Below are positions 31,605-40,927 of a stretch of 64,000 bases of DNA, in pieces. The DNA is from Maliibacterium massiliense (GTDB lineage: Bacteria; Bacillota; Clostridia; Christensenellales; Maliibacteriaceae). The translations under genes and the position numbers were made by a program. The notes under the pieces were generated by a model. It ran no database searches. It was given only the letters and a program-made list of their open reading frames with translations, and had not been told where the DNA came from. The stretch spans positions 1-64,000 of the forward strand of contig NZ_LR026983.1 in NCBI RefSeq assembly GCF_900604345.1, written 5' to 3'. Position 1 is the first letter of the stretch. Each line of letters begins with the position of its first letter.

Positions 31605-32630
31605 TTATGCCTCCGGCGCGTCTTCCTCGCCCTCCGCCTTCTCCGGCGCGGCGAACACGATTGCGCGGATTTTTTGTTCGATCTCATCGGCAACCTCGGG
31701 GTTGTCAATCATGTACTGGCGGGCGTTCTCGCGGCCCTGGCCGATGCGCGCCTCGTTGTAGGAGTACCACGCGCCGCTCTTCTGCAGTACGTTATTCGCC
31801 ACGCCGAGGTCAACGAGCGACCCCTCGCGGGAGATGCCCTGTCCGTAGAGAATATCGAACTCCGCCAGCTTGAAGGGCGGCGCGACCTTGTTTTTGACCA
31901 CCTTGATGCGGGTGCGGTTGCCGATCATCTCCCCCTTATCCTTGAGGGTCTCGATGCGGCGCACATCCAGGCGCACGCTCGCGTAGAATTTCAGCGCGCG
32001 GCCGCCCGTCGTCGTCTCCGGACTGCCGAACATCACGCCCACCTTCTCGCGCAGCTGGTTGATGAAAATGACGATGGTGTTGGACTTGGAGATCACGCCG
32101 GCCAGCTTACGCAGCGCCTGCGACATCAGGCGCGCCTGCAGGCCCACGTGGGAATCGCCCATGTCGCCCTCGATCTCCGCCTTGGGCACGAGCGCCGCCA
32201 CGGAGTCCACCACCACGATATCAATGGCCCCGCTGCGCACCAGCGCTTCGCAGATATCCAGCGCCTGCTCGCCTGTATCGGGCTGGGAGACGTACAGTTC
32301 ATCGATATTGACGCCCAGATGGCCCGCGTAGATGGGGTCCAGCGCGTGCTCGGCATCGATAAACGCCGCCGTGCCCCCCATCTTCTGCGTCTGCGCGACC
32401 ACGTGCAGCGCAATGGTCGTCTTACCGGAGGATTCCGGCCCGTAGATCTCGATGATGCGTCCGCGCGGCATGCCGCCGATGCCCAGCGCGATATCCAGCT
32501 CCAGACAACCGGTGGGCACCACGTCTATGGCCATGCGGTTGGCGCTATCCCCCAACTTCATGATGGAGCCCTTGCCAAAGTTCTTTTCAATCTGTGTCAG
32601 AGCCATCTCAAGCGCTTTTTTCTTTTCCAT
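31605..32630 (-). CDS. recA: recombinase RecA
   Basis: Product is 341 residues from ATG at 32630 ([16 protein letters not shown]); ATG at 32648 would add six residues and has no better RBS. RecA drives homologous recombination and triggers LexA cleavage. P-loop [13 protein letters not shown] near residue 67, Walker B region [13 protein letters not shown]1/L2 loop region [27 protein letters not shown] and an acidic C-terminus ([12 protein letters not shown]) are present. There is no intein. The promoter contains a perfect LexA box. cinA lies directly upstream, as in many Gram-positives. Confidence 0.98.
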   Translation of the reverse strand: MEKKKALEMALTQIEKNFGKGSIMKLGDSANRMAIDVVPTGCLELDIALGIGGMPRGRIIEIYGPESSGKTTIALHVVAQTQKMGGTAAFIDAEHALDPIYAGHLGVNIDELYVSQPDTGEQALDICEALVRSGAIDIVVVDSVAALVPKAEIEGDMGDSHVGLQARLMSQALRKLAGVISKSNTIVIFINQLREKVGVMFGSPETTTGGRALKFYASVRLDVRRIETLKDKGEMIGNRTRIKVVKNKVAPPFKLAEFDILYGQGISREGSLVDLGVANNVLQKSGAWYSYNEARIGQGRENARQYMIDNPEVADEIEQKIRAIVFAAPEKAEGEEDAPEA

Positions 32631-32692
32631 AACCGATCCATGCCCCATGAGAGACGCGGGGCGCACCTTCCCTTCTATCTTGCCATGTATCT

Positions 32693-32721
32693 ATTATACA
32701 CGAACAAAAGTTCGATGTACA
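32693..32721 (-). promoter_or_regulatory. recA promoter
   Basis: Minus strand: TGTACA, 17 nt, TATAAT. The LexA box at 32701-32714 lies inside the spacer. The promoter overlaps the last few bases of the cinA region, so recA has its own SOS start in addition to read-through. Confidence 0.75.
32701..32714. promoter_or_regulatory. LexA box of recA
   Basis: CGAACAAAAGTTCG: both half sites perfect for the CGAAC-N4-GTTCG consensus. Confidence 0.92.
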
Positions 32722-32723
32722 GC

Positions 32724-33968
32724 TTATTTCGCATTTTTCTGCAGGTACAGACGAATCATGTTGAGCGCGTTGAGCTTGGCGCTGTTGCGGATGCGGCTGC
32801 GGTTGCCCGTCTGCTGCAGACGCTTGATTTCGCAGACACCGTGCGTGTCGCAAAGGGCCAAGTACACAAGTCCCACCGGCTTTTCCGGCATGCCGCCGTC
32901 CGGCCCCGCGATGCCGGTCACCGAAAGGGACAGATCCGCGCCGCTTGCCGCAAGCAGCCCCTGCGCCATCTCACGCGCGGTCTGTTCGCTCACAGCACCG
33001 TGCGCGTCCAGCGTGGCCTGTGCGACGCCCAGCACGCGCATCTTTGCCGCGTTGGAATAGGTTACATGGCTCTCCAGCAGCGATGCGGAGATGCCCGGCG
33101 TGTCGATCAGCGCCGCGGCAATCAGCCCGCCGGTGCACGATTCTGCAAGCGCAATGGTCTTGCCTGAATCGATCAGCATGCGCGCCGTCACCTCGGACAG
33201 GGACGCATCCCCCACCGTGTAAATGGCGTCGCCCAGCCGCGCGCGCAGCGCCGCCTCCACCGGCGCAAAAAGCGCCGCTGCGTCCGCATCGCGGCCGCAC
33301 TTGGCGGTCAGGCGGATTTTGACCTCCCCAAAGCCCGCGTAAAGCGCGATGGTGGGGTTGGTCTGCGCGTCGAGCAGATCATGTATCTGATCCTCCAGGG
33401 CGGATTCACCGATGCCGAATACGCGCAGCATGCGGGATTCCATCTTAAAATCCGACTTTGCCTTGAGATAGGGCAGCACATGCGTGCGGAACATGCCCTT
33501 CATCTCATAAGGCGGGCCGGGCAGCACGATGACGGTTTTGCCCTCCTGCTCCACGATACAGCCGGGCGCGGTGCCCCGCTCATTGGACATGATGATGCAG
33601 CCCTGGGGGAAATACGCCTGTTTGACATTGTTCTTCGTCATGCTGCAGCCCAGCTGCTTGAAGAACGTCTGGATTTTGTCCAGGCTTTCCTGGTGCAGCT
33701 GCATGGGCAGGTGAAAATAGTCCGCCACCGTCTCCTTGGTCAAATCGTCCATGGTGGGCCCGAGGCCGCCGGTGGTGATCACCAGGTCGGCGCGCGCAAG
33801 CGACAGCTTGAGCTGTTCCTCCAGCCGTCCCACATTGTCCCCCACGACCGACTGAAAATAGACGTCGATGCCGATATCCGAGAGCTGCTGCGATAGAAAC
33901 TGCGCATTGGTATTGACGATATTGCCCAGCAAAATCTCCGTGCCTACGGCGATGATTTCCGCTTTCAT
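32724..33968 (-). CDS. cinA: CinA, NMN deamidase/nicotinamide-nucleotide protein
   Basis: Product is 414 residues from ATG at 33968. The N-terminal MoaB/MogA-like domain (MKAEIIAVGTEILLGNIVNTN, TTGGLGPTMDD, LPGPPYEM) has pyrophosphatase activity in characterised members; the C-terminal CinA domain (IALAESCTGGLIAAAL, TGIAGPDGG, KPVGLVYLAL) deamidates NMN in pyridine-nucleotide salvage. The full two-domain length matches Gram-positive CinA, which is damage- or competence-induced with recA in streptococci and Bacillus. It lies between pgsA and recA, the usual order. Confidence 0.95.
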   Translation of the reverse strand: MKAEIIAVGTEILLGNIVNTNAQFLSQQLSDIGIDVYFQSVVGDNVGRLEEQLKLSLARADLVITTGGLGPTMDDLTKETVADYFHLPMQLHQESLDKIQTFFKQLGCSMTKNNVKQAYFPQGCIIMSNERGTAPGCIVEQEGKTVIVLPGPPYEMKGMFRTHVLPYLKAKSDFKMESRMLRVFGIGESALEDQIHDLLDAQTNPTIALYAGFGEVKIRLTAKCGRDADAAALFAPVEAALRARLGDAIYTVGDASLSEVTARMLIDSGKTIALAESCTGGLIAAALIDTPGISASLLESHVTYSNAAKMRVLGVAQATLDAHGAVSEQTAREMAQGLLAASGADLSLSVTGIAGPDGGMPEKPVGLVYLALCDTHGVCEIKRLQQTGNRSRIRNSAKLNALNMIRLYLQKNAK

Positions 33969-33972
33969 GATG

Positions 33973-34548
33973 CTATTCCTTCTCCCCCTGCTGCATAATG
34001 GACCAGTTTTTGAGGATGTAATCGGCGCACGACCAGATGGAGAACAGCACCGATACACCAAGCGCGATATAGAACACCGGCAGCGCCAGGATGTGAATCT
34101 CCGTGGGCACCAGCATGTAGGAGACAAGCGCGATGGATTGCATGGTGGTCTTTACCTTGCCTAGCCAGCTGGCAGCGATGACCGAATGCCCGCCCAAAGA
34201 GGCGAGCAGCCGAAAGCCGCTGATGATGAACTCACGCCCCACGATGATGATGGCCACGATGGTGAACCAATCGGCGTTGATCTTTGCGATCATCCACAGC
34301 AGCACGCTCGTCACCAGCAGTTTATCGGCGATGGGGTCGAGAAACTTGCCTACATTGGTGATGAGATTGTACTTGCGCGCCAGATGCCCGTCGAGCGAGT
34401 CGGTGAGCGAGGCCAGGATGAAGATAAACGCGGATATCCAGTAGTGCAGCGACGGCACGCCCGGTGCGAAATCGAACATCAGCGTAAAGAGAATGAGCGG
34501 AATCATCAAAATCCGCAGCAGCGTCAGTTTGTTGGGAAGACCTTTCAT
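33973..34548 (-). CDS. pgsA: CDP-diacylglycerol-glycerol-3-phosphate phosphatidyltransferase
   Basis: Product is 191 residues. Membrane enzyme of the CDP-alcohol phosphatidyltransferase family that makes phosphatidylglycerol phosphate. The catalytic motif is intact: DSLDGHLARKYN, then NVGKFLDPIADK, with the four Asp residues of DG-X2-AR-X8-G-X3-D-X3-D. Hydrophobic segments flank it. The start overlaps the rimO stop by 4 nt (ATGA), so translation is coupled. Confidence 0.94.
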   Translation of the reverse strand: MKGLPNKLTLLRILMIPLILFTLMFDFAPGVPSLHYWISAFIFILASLTDSLDGHLARKYNLITNVGKFLDPIADKLLVTSVLLWMIAKINADWFTIVAIIIVGREFIISGFRLLASLGGHSVIAASWLGKVKTTMQSIALVSYMLVPTEIHILALPVFYIALGVSVLFSIWSCADYILKNWSIMQQGEKE

Positions 34549-35882
34549 GCAAGTTCACCTACTAAATCATAATCCAGCGCATCGGTGATGCGCACCTGTA
34601 GCACCATACCCGGCGTGGGCACAAAGTCCCCGCTGCAGGGCACAAGCACCATGCCGTCCACCTGCGGCGCCTCGTACATGGAGCGCATAAGCAGCATATG
34701 GCGTCCGGCATCGTAGCCATCCACCACGCACACGTATTCGCACCCGATCCGCGCGGCGTTGCAGGCTCTGGAAATTTTCTGCTGCTGGCGCATGATCGCG
34801 TCCAGCCGCTTCTGGCGGATGTCCTCCGGCACCTGGCCCGGCATTTCCCCTGCAACCGTCCCCTCCTCCTGAGAGTAGGCAAAGACGCCCAACCGGTCAA
34901 AGGGATGCGCCTGGAGAAACGCAAGCAGCTCCTGATGCTGCGCGTCCGTCTCACCTGGAAAGCCGGCAATGATGGTCGTGCGCAGCACAAATGCAGCGTC
35001 CAGCGCGCGCACGCGCTGTATCAGCTCCACCAGCCCCGCTTTATCGATGCGGCGGTTCATCGCCGAGAGAACCGCGTCGTTGCAATGCTGGATGGGAATA
35101 TCCAGATACTTGCACAGCTTGGGCTCGCGCGCCATCAGCGCAAGCAGGTCGTTATCCACCATCTCAGGATATGCGTAGAGGACGCGAACCCATGCGACGC
35201 CCTCGATGGCACAGAGCGCCTCCAGCAGCATGTGCAGTGTGGGGCGCTCCGGCAGATCCTGCCCGTAGCGCGTGGTGTCCTGCGCCACCACGATCAGCTC
35301 GCGCACGCCCGCATCCGCCAGGCGCTGCGCCTCGCACACAATCTCCGCCATCGGGCGGCTGCGGTACGGCCCGCGTATCGAGGGGATGGCACAGTAGCTG
35401 CAGCAGTTGTCGCACCCCTCCGCAATTTTGAGGTACGCCCAGTGCGCTGGCGTGCTCACCAGCCGGTCGCTGCCGTGGTATGTTGCGGGCAGCGCATCGT
35501 GCAAACACACGCGCGCGCCCTCTTTTGCTAGCGCCTCATCCAGCGCAGCGGCAATGTGCAGGTAATTGGCTACGCCCAGCAGCACGTCGATTTCAGGGAT
35601 TTCCTCCATCAGCTCCTTGGGATAGCGCTGCGCAAGACAGCCCGTCACCGCCAGCACCCGGCAGTCCCCCGTCTCCCGGTAGGCAGCCATGTCAAAGATG
35701 GCGTCGATGGCCTCCTGCTTGGCCGATTCCAGAAACCCGCAGGTGTTGACGACGATCGCCAGCGCCTCAGAAGGGTCGGATGCGATCTGCCAGCCCGCCT
35801 GTTGCAGCTGGGCCAGCATTTCCTCGGCATCCACCAGGTTTTTGCAGCACCCCAGCGACACCATGTATACACATTTCTTCAA
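34545..35882 (-). CDS. rimO: ribosomal protein uS12 methylthiotransferase
   Basis: Product is 445 residues. Radical-SAM methylthiotransferase that modifies an Asp of ribosomal protein S12. The N-terminal domain carries cluster cysteines in SLGCCKNLVDAE, NTCGFLESAK and VTGCLAQRY; the radical-SAM motif is CDNCCSYC within EGCDNCCSYCAIPSIRG; a C-terminal TRAM domain ends the protein. The SLGC-X-KN-X-VD signature separates RimO from MiaB. Neighbouring ftsK and pgsA match the Gram-positive order. Confidence 0.95.
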   Translation of the reverse strand: MKKCVYMVSLGCCKNLVDAEEMLAQLQQAGWQIASDPSEALAIVVNTCGFLESAKQEAIDAIFDMAAYRETGDCRVLAVTGCLAQRYPKELMEEIPEIDVLLGVANYLHIAAALDEALAKEGARVCLHDALPATYHGSDRLVSTPAHWAYLKIAEGCDNCCSYCAIPSIRGPYRSRPMAEIVCEAQRLADAGVRELIVVAQDTTRYGQDLPERPTLHMLLEALCAIEGVAWVRVLYAYPEMVDNDLLALMAREPKLCKYLDIPIQHCNDAVLSAMNRRIDKAGLVELIQRVRALDAAFVLRTTIIAGFPGETDAQHQELLAFLQAHPFDRLGVFAYSQEEGTVAGEMPGQVPEDIRQKRLDAIMRQQQKISRACNAARIGCEYVCVVDGYDAGRHMLLMRSMYEAPQVDGMVLVPCSGDFVPTPGMVLQVRITDALDYDLVGELA

Positions 35883-35906
35883 AGGTCTGCCCTCATTTCC
35901 CCTGCA

Positions 35907-38327
35907 TTATGCTTCCGCGCCGTCCTTGGGCGCGTTCATCTGTGCAAACTGCTCGCGCGTGATGAGCACCTGGCGCGGCTTGCTGCCGTCAAACCCGCTG
36001 ACGATGCCGCGCTGCTCCATCGCGTCGATCAAATGCCCAGCGCGCGCGTAGCCCACGCGCAGGCGGCGCTGCAGCATAGATATGGACGCCTGCCCTGAAT
36101 CGATGACCACGTCGATGGCCTCATGCAGCAGCGGGTCGTCCTCCTCCCCGCCGTCGGATGCGTCGCCCTTGCCGCCCGGCGCGGCGCTGTCCAGCTTGGA
36201 GAGCACTTCCTGGCTGTACTCCGCCTGGGCGGAGTGCTTTTTGATGTATTCGATCACGCGCTCCACCTCCGCGTCGCTGACAAACGCGCCCTGCACGCGC
36301 AGGGGTTTCAGCGCGCCGCTGGGATTAAAGAGCATGTCGCCGCGGCCCAGCAGGCGCTCTGCGCCCGCGCTGTCGAGGATGGTGCGCGAGTCCACCTGCG
36401 AGGATACCGCAAAGGCGATGCGCGATGCAATGTTTGCCTTGATCACGCCCGTGATGACGTCCACGGAGGGGCGCTGCGTGGCGATGACCAGATGCAGGCC
36501 CGCCGCGCGCGCCATCTGCGCCAGGCGCATGATGCTGTTCTCCACTTCCTTGGAGGCCACCATCATCAGGTCGGCCAGCTCATCGATGACCACCACGATC
36601 TGTGGCAGCTTGTCCTTGCCCTGGGAGAGCATCAGCTCGTTGTAGCGCTCCAGATCGCGCACGCCCGTCTCGGCAAAGCACTGGTAGCGGCGCGTCATCT
36701 CAGCTACCGCCCACGCAAGCGCCCCCGCCGCCTTTTTGGGGTCGGTCACCACGGGGATCAGCAGGTGCGGGATGCCGTTGTAGACGGAGAGCTCCACCAC
36801 CTTGGGGTCGATCAAAATCAGGCGTACTTCCTCGGGCGTGGATTTGTAGAGCAGGCTGGTGAGCATGGCGTTGATGCACACGCTCTTGCCCGAGCCGGTG
36901 GAACCCGCCACCAGCAGGTGCGGCATACGGGCGATGTCCGCGATAACGTGGTTGCCCGCGATATCCTTGCCCAGCGCAAAGGAGAGCTTGGAAGGGGCGT
37001 TTTTAAACTTTTCGGATTCAATGATCTCGCGCAGCGTCACGGTGCTCACCACGGCGTTGGGCACCTCGATACCGATGGCCGCCTTACCGGGGATGGGCGC
37101 CTCGATGCGCACGCCGGCGGAGGCCATGTTCAGCGCGATGTCGTCTGCCAGGTTGACAATGCGGCTCACCTTGACGCCCGCGGCGGGCTGCAGCTCGTAG
37201 CGGGTGACCACCGGCCCCTGGGAGACCTGGATCACCTTGGCTTCCACGTCAAAGCTGCGCAGAGTATCCTCCAATAGCTTGGCCTTCTGGCGGATGTCCT
37301 GCCCGTTGCCTGTGGCGCCGCTTTTGAGCTTTGCCTGGGTTAAAAGCAGTGTGGGCGGAAATACATACGGCTTATCAGGCATGCTTTCGGAAGGATCGGG
37401 CACGGTGATGGGGGTATCGTCCATGGTCTTTTTCATGCCCTTGGGCGGTGCGGGAATCGCGTCGATCACCGTCTTTTCCGATTCCTTGGGCAGGATGATC
37501 AGCGGCTCTTCGCGCGCGGGCGCTGCGGCTGGCGCGGCAGGCTGTTCATGCGGCAGAAACATGTCGCCGTCCGGCAGGGTGATATCCGCAAAGGGCGCGT
37601 CGTCGCGCACACGTTCGCCCGCGCCATCGCTCGACTGGGCCAGATCCTCGGTATAGAGCTGCTGCTGGGCCTTGCGCTCCTGGCGGCGCTCGCGGCGCTC
37701 CTCCGCCTGGCGCGCAAGGGCGCTGGAGACGTTCTGGCTGGCCTTGCGGATGGAGAAATTGGTCACCAGAATGATGCAGATCAGCAGTCCCGCACACAGC
37801 AGGATATAGGTGCCCGGGATGCCCAGCATTTTCAAAAGCGGGAACACGATCAGCGAGGCAAGCGCGCCGCCGCCCAGGCCGCTTGCCTTGCTGTAGCCGT
37901 ACGAGGAATGGATAAACGTTCCGTAGTGCGCGTCCTGCAGGCTGCGCAGGGCGAACATGTGGATCAGGCACAGCAGAAAGAGCGCAAACAGCGTCCAGGT
38001 GACCACCTTGCCCACACGAACCTGGCGCTTGTTGGACATGATGATAAACACGCCGATGATCATCACCACAACCGGTAGCACGTAGCCGAACAGGCCTGCG
38101 ATGCCAAAGAGCAGGTCCTTGAAAAACACGCCCAGCTGCCCCACCCAGTGCGCGTTGCGCGGCGAGATCATGCACACAAGCAAAAACAAACCGAACGCGA
38201 CCACCAACAAGCCGATGATCTCACTTGCGCGGGTCGCCTCTCCGGTTTTCTTTCTAGTTGCGGTGTTCTTTTTTGCGCGCGCAGGCGTGCTGCGCGCCGT
38301 CTTCTTCTTCGTATTATTGGCCGCCAA
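35907..38327 (-). CDS. ftsK: DNA translocase FtsK/SpoIIIE
   Basis: Product is 806 residues from TTG at 38327, chosen because GGGAGGG lies 7 nt upstream; ATG at 38348 is in frame but overlaps that RBS. A basic Lys-rich N-terminus ([17 protein letters not shown]) precedes four or so membrane helices (about 40-190), a charged linker, then the RecA-like motor with Walker [14 protein letters not shown] near residue 480 and Walker [11 protein letters not shown]. The C-terminal gamma winged helix ([21 protein letters not shown]) reads chromosomal polarity sequences. It moves DNA through the septum in division or sporulation. Confidence 0.96.
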   Translation of the reverse strand: MAANNTKKKTARSTPARAKKNTATRKKTGEATRASEIIGLLVVAFGLFLLVCMISPRNAHWVGQLGVFFKDLLFGIAGLFGYVLPVVVMIIGVFIIMSNKRQVRVGKVVTWTLFALFLLCLIHMFALRSLQDAHYGTFIHSSYGYSKASGLGGGALASLIVFPLLKMLGIPGTYILLCAGLLICIILVTNFSIRKASQNVSSALARQAEERRERRQERKAQQQLYTEDLAQSSDGAGERVRDDAPFADITLPDGDMFLPHEQPAAPAAAPAREEPLIILPKESEKTVIDAIPAPPKGMKKTMDDTPITVPDPSESMPDKPYVFPPTLLLTQAKLKSGATGNGQDIRQKAKLLEDTLRSFDVEAKVIQVSQGPVVTRYELQPAAGVKVSRIVNLADDIALNMASAGVRIEAPIPGKAAIGIEVPNAVVSTVTLREIIESEKFKNAPSKLSFALGKDIAGNHVIADIARMPHLLVAGSTGSGKSVCINAMLTSLLYKSTPEEVRLILIDPKVVELSVYNGIPHLLIPVVTDPKKAAGALAWAVAEMTRRYQCFAETGVRDLERYNELMLSQGKDKLPQIVVVIDELADLMMVASKEVENSIMRLAQMARAAGLHLVIATQRPSVDVITGVIKANIASRIAFAVSSQVDSRTILDSAGAERLLGRGDMLFNPSGALKPLRVQGAFVSDAEVERVIEYIKKHSAQAEYSQEVLSKLDSAAPGGKGDASDGGEEDDPLLHEAIDVVIDSGQASISMLQRRLRVGYARAGHLIDAMEQRGIVSGFDGSKPRQVLITREQFAQMNAPKDGAEA

Positions 38328-38403
38328 ATGCCAGCCCTCCCAATGCATACAATGCACAATATTCCATAACAAATTAATTATACATGGTTACACCATAAAC
38401 TTC

Positions 38404-38441
38404 AAACAAAAAAGCCCCTTGCAGCAGGTTCCTGCAAGGGG
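38404..38441 (-). terminator. terminator after spoVFB
   Basis: A 10-bp stem (CCCCTTGCAG with CTGCAAGGGG) followed on the minus strand by TTTTTTG. It separates spoVFB from ftsK. Confidence 0.85.
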
Positions 38442-38463
38442 TGTTGGCGCGCGCTGAGGCACT

Positions 38464-39057
38464 TTACAGCGGCGGCATGCTGCGCATCACCGGCTGCATC
38501 TGCTTGCCCTCCAGCGCCCACTCGACGCTCTCGATGACGCACTCGTGCATGGCCGTGATGCTGCCGCTGCGGCTGGGGCCGCCTTCTTGGGAGAACGGCA
38601 CGAAAAACACCTGCTTGCGCGCAAGCAGTTCCCCGATATTGCGGGCGTTGCTGATCAGCGCGTCGGAGACGTAGGGCGCGATGATCACGGGCCGGTTCAT
38701 GGCAAGCTGGCCCTTGGCCGCCACCAGCGCGGGCGTGTCGCAGACGCCGCACGCCAGCTTGGCCAGGCTGTTGCCCGTGCATGGCGCGATGAGCAGCGCG
38801 TCGATGCGCTGTTTGCGCGCGAACTGCTCGGCGTCGATCAGCGATGTGATGGGCGAGCGCGACGTGATGCGGCGCACGGCGTTGCGCAGCTCCAGCGCGC
38901 TAATGTAGGGTGTGTCCAGTTCGTTGACGTTGTACGAAAACACGGGGATGACCTCCGCGCCGTGTTCCACCAAATGCGTCATGATGGGCAGCATGCTGCG
39001 CAGCGCGCCGAAAGCCCCCGTCATTGCGATACCGATCCGTTTTTTATCCACCTGCAT
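38464..39057 (-). CDS. spoVFB: dipicolinate synthase subunit B
   Basis: Product is 197 residues. A flavoprotein of the HFCD fold: RIGIAMTGAFGALRSMLP at the start, LLIAPCTGNSLAKLACGVCDTPALVAAKG in the middle and VFFVPFSQEGGPSRSGS near the end. With SpoVFA it makes dipicolinic acid, the calcium-chelated core component of endospores, in the mother cell. The usual partner spoVFA/dpaA is not adjacent, which is unusual. The motif near residue 12 departs from the common SFCTF. Presence implies a sporulating lineage. Confidence 0.88.
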   Translation of the reverse strand: MQVDKKRIGIAMTGAFGALRSMLPIMTHLVEHGAEVIPVFSYNVNELDTPYISALELRNAVRRITSRSPITSLIDAEQFARKQRIDALLIAPCTGNSLAKLACGVCDTPALVAAKGQLAMNRPVIIAPYVSDALISNARNIGELLARKQVFFVPFSQEGGPSRSGSITAMHECVIESVEWALEGKQMQPVMRSMPPL

Positions 39058-39134
39058 AACGCCACACCCTTCTTTTGCTTGCTGTCCTTGCTTTCAGGGT
39101 ATGTTCAAGCGGGCAAGAAGGTGCGCGCGCAAAC

Positions 39135-39160
39135 GCAAAAGGGCCGCGCGTAATGCGCGG
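39135..39160 (-). terminator. weak terminator after the dUTPase gene
   Basis: A 6-bp G+C stem (CCGCGC with GCGCGG) followed on the minus strand by CCCTTTTG, between the dUTPase gene and spoVFB. Confidence 0.45.
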
Positions 39161-39204
39161 TCAGACAGACGCGCCCGCGGGCCCTAAAAGGTCGTATGTG
39201 TGCG

Positions 39205-39573
39205 TTACTGCAGCTCCTCCACCGCGTAGCCGGGCTTGCTGGATTTGCCCTGCTGCCGCTCGAAGTTCTCCTTGTTTTTTTCCAGATACATTGCGTGCAG
39301 CTCCGCGGCGGTCATGCCCATCTTCAGGCACATGCTCACAAAAAAGTGCAGGATGTCCACCAGCTCGCCCTTGACGGCGCGCGGGTCGATCTCTTTGGGA
39401 TTTTTCCACCACTTGAAGTTGACCTCGTCGATCAGCTCCGCAAGCTCAGAGAGCATCGCGAGCGTCTCTTTCTGGATCCAAACCTCGGCCGGAATGTCCT
39501 CCAGGTGCCGCTGTTTGGCCAGCGTGGTGTCAAATTGCTGCTGCATCATGAAGATTTCCTCGAGTTTATCCAT
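39205..39573 (-). CDS. dimeric all-alpha dUTPase
   Basis: Product is 122 residues. It matches the MazG-like all-alpha NTP pyrophosphatase fold of dimeric dUTPases (dUTPase_2 type, also found in phages and Campylobacter). The metal-binding pattern is visible: ELAELIDEVNFKWWKN followed by GELVDILHFFVSMCLKMG. It would hydrolyse dUTP to dUMP and keep uracil out of DNA. It lies between the M16 peptidase gene and spoVFB, where Bacillus has ymxH and spoVFA, so it is probably a lineage-specific insertion. Confidence 0.82.
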   Translation of the reverse strand: MDKLEEIFMMQQQFDTTLAKQRHLEDIPAEVWIQKETLAMLSELAELIDEVNFKWWKNPKEIDPRAVKGELVDILHFFVSMCLKMGMTAAELHAMYLEKNKENFERQQGKSSKPGYAVEELQ

Positions 39574-39609
39574 GGTTGTTACCCCCTTACCATGTGTCTT
39601 GCGTATATG

Positions 39610-40866
39610 CTACAGTGCGGCCGCAACCGCCTCGTCGCCCTGCTTGGGCCCCACGACCGAGACGGCGGGCTGCACGTCAAAGCACTGGCGCGTGAGCGCC
39701 ACCACATCCTGAAGCGTGACGGCGTCGATCCGATCGAGCATCTCCTGCTCGCTGTGCACCCGTCCGGTCAAAAGATAGGACTTGCCGATGGACATCATGC
39801 GCGAGGAGGAGGATTCGTTGCCCAGGATGAAGTTGCCGCGCAGCTGGTTCTTGGCCTGCGCAAACTCCTCTTCGGGAATCCCGCCGTGCATCATATCGGC
39901 AATGGTATCGGTGATGATGCGCACTACTTCCCCGCCCTGGGAGACGGTGGTGCCCGCGTAGATGCCCATCATGCCGGTATCGGTGTAGAGCGAAGGGTAG
40001 GAGTACACCGAGTAGGCCAGGCCGCGCTCCTCGCGGATCTGCTGGAACAGACGCGAGCTCATGCCCCCGCCCAGGATGTTGTTGCACACCGAAAGCGCGT
40101 AGAGCGCAGGGTCCGTCATGCTCACCCCGCGGTAGCCCAGGCACAGGTGCAGCTGCTCGGTGGCCTTGTCCTTGGCGCAGCGGTGCAGCTCGTTGCGGTA
40201 GGCGTGCGCCTGCCGCGCCGTGGCGCGCTGGGCGTGGTAGGGCCAATCGGCAAACGCGCGCTCTGCAAGCGCCACTACGTGCGCAAAATCAAAGCTGCCC
40301 GCCACCGAAAGCACGATATTCTCGGGCACATAATGCTTGCCCAAATAGGCGAACACCGCCTCGCGCGTAAAGGCGCTGACGCTTTCTACCGAGCCGAGAA
40401 TGGGCTTGGCCAGCGCGTGCCCCTCAAAGTAGGAGGCGCACAAAAGCTCGTGCACCAGGTCCTCGGGCGTGTCCTCCACCATGTGGATTTCCTCCACCAC
40501 CACGCCCTTTTCCTTTTCCATCTCGCGCGGATCGATTACCGAATGCATCAGCATGTCCGAGAGGATATCAAAGGCAATGTCGTAGTGCTCGTCCATCACC
40601 TTGGCGTAAAAGCAGGTGCACTCCTTGGCGGTAAACGCGTTGATCTGCCCGCCGATGGCGTCAATCTCGGAGGAAATATCCCGCGCGGAGCGCTTGTCCG
40701 TGCCTTTAAAGAGCATATGCTCGATAAAGTGAGATATGCCCTCCTCCCCTGCCAGCTCGTCGCGCGAGCCAGCGCGCGACCAGATGCCCAGCGTCACCGA
40801 GCGGAAATGGTCGCGCTTCTCCGCAATGATGCGGATGCCGTTGGATAATGTATGCTGCAAAAACAT
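39610..40866 (-). CDS. M16-family zinc peptidase (MlpA/YmxG-like)
   Basis: Product is 418 residues from ATG at 40866 with AAGGTGG 11 nt upstream; a GTG five codons earlier overlaps that RBS. The inverted zinc motif HFIEHMLFKGT (HXXEH) is at about residue 50 and the distal Glu lies in EEIHMVEDTPEDLVHE, so the N-terminal domain should be catalytic. The second half is the inactive homologous domain. The pnp-ylxY-M16 order equals that of B. subtilis (mlpA). Its substrate is not established. Confidence 0.92.
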   Translation of the reverse strand: MFLQHTLSNGIRIIAEKRDHFRSVTLGIWSRAGSRDELAGEEGISHFIEHMLFKGTDKRSARDISSEIDAIGGQINAFTAKECTCFYAKVMDEHYDIAFDILSDMLMHSVIDPREMEKEKGVVVEEIHMVEDTPEDLVHELLCASYFEGHALAKPILGSVESVSAFTREAVFAYLGKHYVPENIVLSVAGSFDFAHVVALAERAFADWPYHAQRATARQAHAYRNELHRCAKDKATEQLHLCLGYRGVSMTDPALYALSVCNNILGGGMSSRLFQQIREERGLAYSVYSYPSLYTDTGMMGIYAGTTVSQGGEVVRIITDTIADMMHGGIPEEEFAQAKNQLRGNFILGNESSSSRMMSIGKSYLLTGRVHSEQEMLDRIDAVTLQDVVALTRQCFDVQPAVSVVGPKQGDEAVAAAL

Positions 40867-40927
40867 GCCTGTTTTTTCCACCTTTCTCTCTGGCTATGCT
40901 CTATTATACCCGTTTGGACGGTTTGCA

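Noticed and set aside
31599..33167. 522-codon open frame on the + strand
   Set aside because: Antisense shadow of recA and the cinA C-terminus; no family resemblance.
39196..40848. 550-codon open frame on the + strand
   Set aside because: Antisense to the dUTPase and M16 peptidase genes, whose motifs are clear.
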